Below are positions 9,404-16,921 of a DNA stretch of 64,000 nt, piece after piece. The position numbers and the translations under genes were made by a program. Source of the stretch: JANXQG01 sp963824275 (GTDB lineage Bacteria; Planctomycetota; Planctomycetia; Pirellulales; Thermoguttaceae); the NCBI GenBank assembly GCA_963824275.1, contig CAWGOT010000013.1, forward strand, positions 62,001 through 126,000, given 5' to 3'. The notes under the pieces are model-generated. The model was given only the letters and a program-made list of their open reading frames with translations, had not been told where the DNA came from and made no database searches. Position 1 is the first letter of the stretch. The number at the start of each line of letters is the position of its first letter.

Positions 9404-9431
9404 TTGGAAAGCCGCGGAAGTCGGCTATAAT
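9404..9431 (+). promoter_or_regulatory. Sigma-70-like promoter of rhaA
   Basis: TTGGAA at 9404-9409 and a perfect TATAAT at 9426-9431 are separated by 16 bases. Transcription would start near 9438, leaving a leader of about 55 bases before the rhaA ATG at 9494. No obvious operator is visible. Confidence 0.65.
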
Positions 9432-9493
9432 CGGCCTGTAACGGTGCGCATCGGCGACTCGATCCCACCCATCCCACTCACCGAGGAAACCCC

Positions 9494-10786
9494 ATGTCCC
9501 CATCCGTCTTTTCGACTGCCACGGCGCCCGCGGCGATTGAATCTGCTTACAAGGCTGCCCACGAGCGCTATGCCGCGCTGGGCGTCGATACCGAGGCTGC
9601 ATTGCGGCGACTCGCCGCCGTGCCCGTGTCGCTCCATTGCTGGCAAGGCGACGACGTGGGCGGATTCGAACACGCCGGCGAAGAACTGGGCGGCGGCCTG
9701 GCCGTCACGGGCAACTACCCCGGCAAGGCCCGCACGCCCGCCGAACTCCGCGGCGACACGGTCAAGGCCCTCTCGCTGATCCCCGGGAAGCACCGCTTCA
9801 ACCTGCATGCCTGCTACGCCGAGACGGGCGGCAAGCGGGTCGATCGCAACGAGCTGGCCCCCGAGCATTTTCAGGGCTGGATCGATTGGTGCAAGGAGCA
9901 GGGATTGGGCATGGATTTCAATCCGACCTATTTCGCGCACCCCAAGGCGGCCGACGGCATGACGCTGGCCCACGCGGACTCCGGCATCCGCAAGTTCTGG
10001 ATCGAGCACGGCATCGCCTGCCGCAAGATCGGCGCGGCGATCGGCGCGGCCCTGCACAAGCCCTGCGTCACCAACGTCTGGATCCCCGACGGCATGAAGG
10101 ATCAGCCCGTCGATCGCGTCGGCCCTCGGCAGCGATTGACCGATGCCCTGGACGAGATCTTCGCCTTTCCCGTCAATCGGGCCCATAATCTGGATGCGGT
10201 GGAGAGCAAGCTCTTCGGCATCGGTTCGGAGAGCTATGTGGTCGGCTCGCACGAGTATTACCTGGGTTACGCGATTTCGCGGAAGAAGCTGCTGTGCCTC
10301 GACACGGGCCACTTCCATCCCACGGAAACGATCGTCGACAAGCTCTCGGCGGTCTTCACGCAGCTCGACGAGATCCTGCTGCACGTCAGCCGCGGCATCC
10401 GCTGGGACAGCGACCACGTGGTGATCGTCGACGACGCGCTGCTGGCGATCGCGCAGGAGCTGGTCCGCGGCAACTTCCTCGATCGGACGCACATCGGCCT
10501 GGACTTCTTCGACGCCTCGATCAACCGCGTGGCGGCGTGGGTCATCGGCACCCGCGCGATGCTCAAGGCCCTGCTGCTCGCCTTGTTGGAGCCGATCGGC
10601 ACGCTCCGCGAGCTGGAGAAAGCGGGCGACTACACGGCGCGGCTGGCGCTGCTGGAAGAGCTGAAGACGCTGCCCTACGCGGCGGTGTGGGATTACTACT
10701 GCCTGAAGCAGAACGTGCCCGTGGGCCCGGCCTGGATCGGCGAAGTGAAGCAGTACGAGAAGGACGTGTTGTCGAAACGAGCATAG
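9494..10786 (+). CDS. rhaA: L-rhamnose isomerase
   Basis: Interconverts L-rhamnose and L-rhamnulose, the first step of L-rhamnose catabolism in the cytoplasm. The 430-residue length matches the family (about 420). Conserved metal- and substrate-site stretches are visible: SLHCWQGDD near residue 45, NLHACYAE near 100, WIPDGMKD near 198, DTGHFHPTE near 275 and RWDSDHVV near 308. The frame is intact throughout. It is followed 64 bases later by the rhamnose permease rhaT in the same direction, so the two form an uptake-and-isomerisation pair. The kinase and aldolase of the pathway are not in this window. The promoter at 9404-9431 probably drives both genes. Confidence 0.95.
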   Translation: MSPSVFSTATAPAAIESAYKAAHERYAALGVDTEAALRRLAAVPVSLHCWQGDDVGGFEHAGEELGGGLAVTGNYPGKARTPAELRGDTVKALSLIPGKHRFNLHACYAETGGKRVDRNELAPEHFQGWIDWCKEQGLGMDFNPTYFAHPKAADGMTLAHADSGIRKFWIEHGIACRKIGAAIGAALHKPCVTNVWIPDGMKDQPVDRVGPRQRLTDALDEIFAFPVNRAHNLDAVESKLFGIGSESYVVGSHEYYLGYAISRKKLLCLDTGHFHPTETIVDKLSAVFTQLDEILLHVSRGIRWDSDHVVIVDDALLAIAQELVRGNFLDRTHIGLDFFDASINRVAAWVIGTRAMLKALLLALLEPIGTLRELEKAGDYTARLALLEELKTLPYAAVWDYYCLKQNVPVGPAWIGEVKQYEKDVLSKRA

Positions 10787-10850
10787 TGGCGGAATGCAGG
10801 GCTGGAATTCAATCGTAGCGATCGCACAAAATTAGATTGGTCAGGAAAGC

Positions 10851-12094
10851 ATGAATCCGAATCCGTTTCTTGGCGTCTTCTTCCATTGGCTGGGCGGTCT
10901 GGCCTCGGGCAGCTTTTACGTGCCCTACCGCTTCGTGCGGCGCTGGTCGTGGGAAACCTACTGGCTGGTGGGCGGCTTCTTCAGTTGGATCATCGCCCCT
11001 TGGGTGCTCGGTTCGCTGTTGACCAACGATCTGCTGGCGGTGCTCGGCGCACGGACCCCAAGTGCCTGTTCTGGGTCTACTTCTGGGGCGCGATGTGGGG
11101 ACTGGGCGGACTGACCTTCGGCCTGACGATGCGCTACTTGGGCATGTCGTTGGGAATGGCCATGGCACTGGGTTATTGTGCGGCCTTCGGAACGCTGATG
11201 CCGCCGATTTACCACGATCTTGCCGAAGCCGCGAGCGCCGCCGGCCGGGGCGCCGATCTGTCAAAGGTCGGGGCACTGATTTCTCATGGAACATTTGCTA
11301 CCGACGTTCTGCGCACGCAATCCGGCCACGTGATCCTCTTAGGCGTGGCGGTCTGTCTCGCCGGGATTGCCGTAACCGGTATGGCCGGCATGTCGAAAGA
11401 GCGCGAGATGCCGGAGGAGCAGAAGAAGCTTGCGATCAAGGAATTCAGTTTCAAGAAGGGCATTCTGGTGGCCACGTTTTCCGGCATCATGAGTGCGTCG
11501 TTCTCCTACGGGCTGGCTGCCGGCGATCCGATCAAAGCCAGCACGGTTGAACACGGCACGACCGTCCTCTGGCAAGGGCTGCCGGTCCTGGTGGTAGTAC
11601 TGCTGGGCGGCTTCACTACGAACTTCATCTGGTGCGCCTTGCTGAACATCAAGAACAAGACGGGTTACCAGTACTTCAGCGGCGCCGTCCGCAATCATGC
11701 GCCTGGCCGTGAAGAGGAGACGATCATCGAGACCGCTATTGACGCCCCGAGCGAAGAGGTCGTCGAGCGCATTCCCGGCGCGAAGTCCGAGCCTCCGCGC
11801 GTGCCCATGCTGTTGAACTACTTCTTCTGCGCCGTGGCGGGCACGACCTGGTACTTTCAGTTCTTCTTCTACACCATGGGCGAGACGCAGATGGGAAAAT
11901 ACAAGTTCTCCAGTTGGACGTTGCACATGGCCAGCATCATCATTTTCAGCACGCTGTGGGGAATTGCCCTCCGCGAATGGAGAGGTTCCAGCCGGCGGAC
12001 GATCGCCCTGGTGACACTCGGCCTGGCGACGCTGGTTCTCTCCACGATCATCGTCGGCTATGGCAATTATCTGGCTTTGCCGGGGGCGCAATGA
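10851..12094 (+). CDS. rhaT: L-rhamnose/proton symporter RhaT (frame-disrupted)
   Basis: Inner-membrane permease that imports L-rhamnose with protons. The first part (from the ATG at 10851) gives the family start NPFLGVFFHWLGGLASGSFY and PYRFVRRWSWETYW. The frame shifts near 11050, and the rest, from CLFWVYFWGAMWGLGGLTFG onward, continues in another frame to 12094. Around ten hydrophobic segments are present, as expected for this drug/metabolite-transporter-superfamily member. The central polar loop (about residues 285-320) is longer and more acidic than I would expect. A single indel in the GGCGCACGGACCCC stretch explains the break. It forms a unit with rhaA upstream. Confidence 0.9.
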
Positions 12095-12131
12095 GACACA
12101 GCCCGCGCCGAGTTGCCAAAACGGCCCGGTG

Positions 12132-12509
12132 CTAGCTGGCTTGCGACAGCAGGCGCGAAAGCACCAATTTCACTTCTTTGGAGGAAAGGATGTTTGTGAG
12201 GGCCGAGATAAACTGTTCTTCACTCGCGCAATGCGTGTACCGCCCGCCCCCGTTGGTGACGATGCTAACGGGATAAAGGTCGATTTTATGCTGCACTGTC
12301 AAGATCGTATACGAGTAGTTGTTGAGGCACGGGACGCGCACTTCCAAATCGTAAGAAAATCCGTCCGAAATATTGTTGTTCGATACCTGGCCTACGAGAA
12401 CGCCTTTTGTAGCCTGGGTAAGCAGGTTCGCTTGCTCCGACAATATTTCTCGCGGCGTGACTACACGCTCCAGATCGCTCAGGTCGCCCCAAAGACTGTT
12501 AACTGACAT
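12132..12509 (-). CDS. Hypothetical protein, partner of the EEP-family enzyme
   Basis: A 125-residue protein I cannot place in a family. It has no signal peptide or membrane segment, and looks like a mixed alpha/beta cytoplasmic protein with an N-terminal helical part and a C-terminal helix (EEQFISALTNILSSKEVKLV). Its start overlaps the end of the upstream endonuclease/exonuclease/phosphatase-family gene by 11 bases, so the two are probably translated together and may work together. The pair has lower GC than the flanking rhamnose and ATPase genes, which hints at transfer. It ends 37 bases from the convergent rhaT stop. Confidence 0.6.
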   Translation of the reverse strand: MSVNSLWGDLSDLERVVTPREILSEQANLLTQATKGVLVGQVSNNNISDGFSYDLEVRVPCLNNYSYTILTVQHKIDLYPVSIVTNGGGRYTHCASEEQFISALTNILSSKEVKLVLSRLLSQAS

Positions 12510-13335
12510 CGGACTCCTCCATAATTTCGCGTAAACGGCAAATAATTGGTAAATGATCAGACGTTTTTCTTCGATCAGGTCGTCCGGCCTCGTTAAGAAG
12601 AGACTCGCCCTGAAGTTCGGTGACTACGGTCGCAGTGTCGTCTGCCATGAAATCAACAAGCGACGGGCGGAGCAGAACCTGATCAAACACGTTCCAATAA
12701 AAATTAACCTCGCCACCGGCATCGTAGAAATACGTGCCGGGCGGTGTTGAATCCGCGTCACCGAACGCGGCCCACATCGGGTTGTAAAAGAAATGGCACT
12801 CTTCCCCAGCAACCATGCGTGAGCCCGCCGCGGCAATCCGCCGATCCATGATCGCGTGCAGGCCCTCGGAACCAACGACCCCGACTTCGAACGGGTTCAT
12901 ATTCAGGTCACCAATGACGACTGTACGTAGATGCCCAACCCTGGCCTCAGCTTCACGAATGAATCTTGCAACTCGGGTGCTCGCTAGGATTTGTTCTTCG
13001 GTTTTCTTCCGTAATTTGCTGGAAAGATGCACCGCCACCAGGAGAAGACTCTCCCCTAGCGGGAACTCGTAATGACGAATCGCGATGCCGTGGCTGTCGC
13101 GAATGAGCGTTGTCGGGTCAGTGGAAAAGCGAGTGAAAATAGTCAATCGATCCGAGTTGCCGAGGTCCGGAAAGTAAAACCTCGTAACGCCCGCGTTGAG
13201 CGCACGAAGAAGAGCGGAAACAGGCCATTGGTTCTCTGCGAGGACCAGGATATCCGCCTGCGCTTCATGCGCAAAAGCGGCGATCGCCTCAGCCGCGACG
13301 TTCCCGTCGACATTCCAAAATGCAAGCGTTGGCAT
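12499..13335 (-). CDS. Endonuclease/exonuclease/phosphatase (EEP) family protein
   Basis: A 278-residue stand-alone EEP-fold hydrolase, the superfamily of DNase I, exonuclease III and some phosphodiesterases. The catalytic signatures are in order: Asn in AFWNVDGN near the start, Glu in LVLAENQWP near residue 35, the D-x-N pair in VIGDLNMNP near 145, and the SDHLPI motif near 263. All metal-binding and catalytic residues therefore seem present. There is no signal peptide. The substrate cannot be told from sequence: DNA, RNA or a phospholipid-like ester are all possible. It is co-transcribed with the overlapping 125-residue gene downstream. Confidence 0.8.
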   Translation of the reverse strand: MPTLAFWNVDGNVAAEAIAAFAHEAQADILVLAENQWPVSALLRALNAGVTRFYFPDLGNSDRLTIFTRFSTDPTTLIRDSHGIAIRHYEFPLGESLLLVAVHLSSKLRKKTEEQILASTRVARFIREAEARVGHLRTVVIGDLNMNPFEVGVVGSEGLHAIMDRRIAAAGSRMVAGEECHFFYNPMWAAFGDADSTPPGTYFYDAGGEVNFYWNVFDQVLLRPSLVDFMADDTATVVTELQGESLLNEAGRPDRRKTSDHLPIICRLREIMEESDVS

Positions 13336-13530
13336 TTACGGAGGACTTCATCTGGATCCACGAGCTTACAGCAGTTCGACCGCCGAACTGCACTAGCTCC
13401 TCACGCCATTCTTGCAGATAGGACGCGCAGTGTCAACTCCCACGGGTATCTGAGCATTGCCGACGGAGGATTGCCAGGCGTGCCTGGCCCGCAGCGCAGC
13501 AAACCTCGATCCTGCCATTACGCGAAGGGC

Positions 13531-13560
13531 ATGACATGGGACCGCTCCTGATGATACAAT
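13531..13560 (+). promoter_or_regulatory. Possible promoter of the ClpA/B-like triplet
   Basis: ATGACA at 13531-13536 and TACAAT at 13555-13560 with an 18-base spacer lie in the 267-base divergent gap between the EEP gene and the first ATPase. An AAGGA ribosome binding site (13593-13597) precedes the ATG at 13603. The -35 match is moderate. Confidence 0.45.
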
Positions 13561-13602
13561 GCACAAGCACGCGAAAGCCCACCCCACGGGGCAAGGATTG
13601 TC

Positions 13603-14897
13603 ATGCCGCTCCACGATTTCACCTTCCACCTGATCATCTCCACGCTGGAAAACGAGACCCAGTTGGGCCGGGTCTTGTTCTATCCCGAGGTTTCCGACCT
13701 GGACGTCCGCGGAGACCACCTTCGCAAGACGCTCTGGGAACTGACCGCGGAACAGATCGATCGGCAGCCGCTGCTGGAATTTCACCGCCGCTCGCGCCGG
13801 GACCGGTCGATTTGCGGGAGTTCGTCGTGGAGGTCGAGCCGCCGTCGCGGATCCCGCACTGGACCACGCCGGTGAGCCTGCGGTTTCATGCCGTCACGTG
13901 GCGGCATGGCGAGGCCGCGGCCATCGCCTACGTGCCGGCGCTGGATATCGAAGTCGTGGCCCGCACGGCGGACGAGCTTGCGGCGAGCGTCGAGCGGGAA
14001 ATCCGCGTCGCCTTGATGCGTGCCAAGGCCAACACGTCGCTCCGCCGCCTGGCCTGGCTGGCGCGGCGGAAGTCGGTGGAAGTCGTGCCGGTGACGTGGG
14101 GCATCGAGGTGCGAACGCCCAAGCAGATCGCCCAGCAACGGCAGGCGGCCGCGCCCGAGTCGGCGCTCGAGGCGGTAGCGACCGACCTGGCGAAAGTGCA
14201 AGCCGAACCGGTCTTCGGCATGGAGAGCCTCGCCCAGCGGCTCGCGGAAAGGCTCTGGGGTTCCGCGCCGCAAAGCGTGCTCCTCGTAGGGCCGTCGGGC
14301 GTGGGCAAGACGGCCCTGGTCCATAAGCTGGCCGCGGGCAAGCCCGCTTCGCCCTGCTGGTCGACAAGCGGCTCGCGGATCGTCGCCGGGATGTGCGGCT
14401 TCGGCATGTGGCAGCAGCGCTGCCAGGCGATTTGTGCCGAGGCGGCCCGTACAAAGGCCGTGGTCCATTTCGGCAATCTCGTCGAATTGATGCAAGTCGG
14501 CAAGTCGACCCACAACGATCAGGGAGTGGGCGATTTCCTGCGACCCTTGATCGCTCGCGGCGATTTCCTGGCGATCGCCGAGTGTACCCCGGAGCAGCTT
14601 GCGGCCATCGAGCGCGAGAGCCCCAGCATGCACGAGGCGTTCGCGCAGCTTCGAAATCAAGGAGCCGTCGCCGGAAGAAAGCCAGCGATTGCTGGAAAAG
14701 GCGGCCGCCGCTTGGGCGAGCGGCCGGATCGTAGTGCCGCAGGCGATCGCAACGCTCGACCGGCTGCACCGCCGTTATGCCACGTACTCCGCCTTCCCGG
14801 GACGGCCGTTGCGGTTTCTGCGGAACCTGCTCAACGACGCGGCGAGCGGAAAGGACGTGCTCCGGGGCGAAGACGTTACGACCGCGTTCTCTTATGA
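13603..14897 (+). CDS. ClpA/B-like ATPase A, N-terminal part (frame-disrupted)
   Basis: First member of three tandem double-AAA+ proteins. From the ATG at 13603 the frame gives an unusual N-terminal domain starting PLHDFTFHLIIST. After a frameshift near 13790 the protein continues through a beta-rich region to the first ATPase domain, with Walker A GPSGVGKT near 14290. The Walker B position, normally ending Asp-Glu, reads VVHFGNLVEL, so this domain is probably not a working ATPase. The pore-loop-1 region reads AGMCGFGMW, without the usual Tyr. The true frame changes again near 14660 and continues in the next piece. The Clp N domain that binds adaptors is not recognisable. Confidence 0.75.
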
Positions 14898-16917
14898 AAC
14901 GGGCCTGCCCTCTTGGCTGCTGGAGCCGTCAGCGCGGCTCGATTTGCAGGCCGCCCACGCCTGGTTTGCCGAGCGGGTCATCGGACAGGAGCAGGCGGTG
15001 TCGGCCGTGGTCGATCTCCTGGCAACGGTCAAGGCGGAACTCGCGCGGCCCGGCCGTCCGATCGCCTCGCTCTTGTTCATCGGTCCCACCGGCGTGGGCA
15101 AGACCGAAATGGCGAAGGCCCTGGCCGAGTTCCTCTATCAAGACCGCCGGCGGATGACGCGGATCGACATGAGCGAATATGCCGACCCGGCGGCCGCCGA
15201 GCGTTTGATCGGCGGCGGCGGGCGCGAAGGGCTGTTGACCTCGAAGGTCCGCGAGCAGCCCTTCGGCGTCGTGCTGCTCGACGAATTCGAGAAGGCCCAC
15301 CCGCGGCTTTTCGATCTTCTGCTGCAAGTCCTGGGCGAAGGGCGGCTGACGGATGCCACGGGCCGGTTGGCCGACTTCCGCAACTCGGTCATTATCATGA
15401 CTTCGAACCTGGGCGTGGATTCGTTCGGCCGTGCGGCTGCGGGGTTTGCCGGCCCCAGCGCGGCCAGCGATGCCCCTGAGCATTTCGCGCGGGAGGTCGA
15501 GCGTTTCCTGCGTCCGGAGATGTTCAACCGCATCGATCGCATCATTACTTTCGTGCCGCTGGAGAAGGCGACTTTGCGGCAGATCGCGCGGCGCGAATTA
15601 GGGCTGCTCGAGCGCCGCGACGGCATTCGCTATCGCGATCTGCGGCTGCAGTTTGCCGAGGGCGTGGTCGATGCGGTCGTCGAGCACGGTTATGATCCGC
15701 GGTACGGGGCCCGGCCCATCAAGCGCACCGTGGCAAGGTACGTGCTGGCCCCGCTGGCCGCGAGGCTCAACGACTATGCCGGCGACCTTCCTTTGGCGGC
15801 CAATATCGATGCGGACGGGACCGCGATTCGGGCCGCGGTGCGGGCCGTGGCCCGTGGAAGCGGTTCCCGCCGGCCTGCGGAAATTGCGGCACGGCAGGAC
15901 CTGGCGGAACTCTCCCGGCAGTGCGTTGCCTTGCGCCGCGCGGCCGGCGCGGTCGACGGCAGCCGTCCGCTCGTCGACTTGCGGAACGAAGTCTACCGTT
16001 TGGAGAAGGCCGAAAAGCATATTCGCGCACGCCGCACACGCGCGCTGCCGGGCATGGAAGGGGAACTTGCCGTGCGGCTGGCGACGGTCCGATCGCTGAT
16101 CGCACGCGCCGAGTCGGTCGCCGCGGCCACTGTCGCCCTCGAGGAATCGGCCCTGCTGGGGCTATACTGCGGCAAGGACCTGGACATGAACCGCATCGAG
16201 CGGGAACTCCCTATCCGCACGGACGAACTGGCCGTGCTGCGACAGGACCTTTACTGCCAGCAATTCGGCAAGCCCGACTACGCGACGCTGGTCGTTTACG
16301 GCGAGCAGCGGCAGTGGATGATCGACCTGGCGGCGGCCTACCGCCGTTTGTTCACGGAACTGGACTACAAGGTGCAGGCGTATTGGTTGCTGCTTTATGA
16401 CGACACGAAACCGCTGCGGCAGGACCAGTTCAAACTGGGCGATCGGGACTCGTCCGACGAGAAACTCCGCCGGCAGGCCAACGGCACGCGACTGATGGCC
16501 CAGCGGATGGAAGGGTCGGACCTGACCGCTGCGGAAGAAATCGCCGATCTCCGCGGCATCGCTTTCTGTCTGGGCGGGCGTCTTGCCTGGGCCCGCTGGA
16601 GCGAGGAGGCCGGGCGGCACGGCTTCAAACTGCAGTCGGGCAAGGATAGTCCGTGCCTGGTGCATGTCAGCCAGACCGGGATCGCCGCCTACCAGCCGCC
16701 GGAGAAGATCGACCGCATGGAGGGCATCGGCGGGCACGAGCTGCGACGGAGCTACGACGAACCGCGGCAGTCGATCGACGACCGCCGCCTCGGCCAGCGC
16801 CAGCGGTGGTCGGGCGATTTGGCGGACGTGGTAGGGCTGCTGGTGGAAAAGCGGTTGTCGGCCTGCATCGACGCTTGGTTTGCCGATACCAGGGATGTGG
16901 ATTTCAGAACATTGTAA
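14599..16917 (+). CDS. ClpA/B-like ATPase A, second AAA+ domain and release-factor-like C-terminus
   Basis: Valid from about 14665. The second AAA+ domain has Walker A GPTGVGKTEMAK, Walker B VVLLDEFEKAH, sensor-1 IIMTSNLG, the arginine-finger region FNRIDR and the sensor-2 segment GARPIKR, so it should hydrolyse ATP. The usual second pore loop (GYVG) is replaced by IGGGGREGLL. After the ATPase comes a coiled coil, then a roughly 200-residue domain whose order of features (WMIDLAAAYRRLFTELDYKV, then GRLAWARWSEEAGRHGF) resembles the PCRF domain of class-I peptide-chain release factors. The GGQ catalytic motif is not seen. Four bases separate its stop from the ATG of ATPase B. Confidence 0.75.
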   Translation: MRPSSARAPACTRRSRSFEIKEPSPEESQRLLEKAAAAWASGRIVVPQAIATLDRLHRRYATYSAFPGRPLRFLRNLLNDAASGKDVLRGEDVTTAFSYETGLPSWLLEPSARLDLQAAHAWFAERVIGQEQAVSAVVDLLATVKAELARPGRPIASLLFIGPTGVGKTEMAKALAEFLYQDRRRMTRIDMSEYADPAAAERLIGGGGREGLLTSKVREQPFGVVLLDEFEKAHPRLFDLLLQVLGEGRLTDATGRLADFRNSVIIMTSNLGVDSFGRAAAGFAGPSAASDAPEHFAREVERFLRPEMFNRIDRIITFVPLEKATLRQIARRELGLLERRDGIRYRDLRLQFAEGVVDAVVEHGYDPRYGARPIKRTVARYVLAPLAARLNDYAGDLPLAANIDADGTAIRAAVRAVARGSGSRRPAEIAARQDLAELSRQCVALRRAAGAVDGSRPLVDLRNEVYRLEKAEKHIRARRTRALPGMEGELAVRLATVRSLIARAESVAAATVALEESALLGLYCGKDLDMNRIERELPIRTDELAVLRQDLYCQQFGKPDYATLVVYGEQRQWMIDLAAAYRRLFTELDYKVQAYWLLLYDDTKPLRQDQFKLGDRDSSDEKLRRQANGTRLMAQRMEGSDLTAAEEIADLRGIAFCLGGRLAWARWSEEAGRHGFKLQSGKDSPCLVHVSQTGIAAYQPPEKIDRMEGIGGHELRRSYDEPRQSIDDRRLGQRQRWSGDLADVVGLLVEKRLSACIDAWFADTRDVDFRTL

Positions 16918-16921
16918 CGTC

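Larger units (their letters stand above)
9183..9493. other. Intergenic region with palindromic repeat and rhaA promoter
   Basis: This 311-base gap holds no convincing gene. It contains one strong palindromic repeat (9215-9268) and, near its right end, a sigma-70-like promoter for rhaA. The remainder shows nothing I can assign. Confidence 0.7.
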
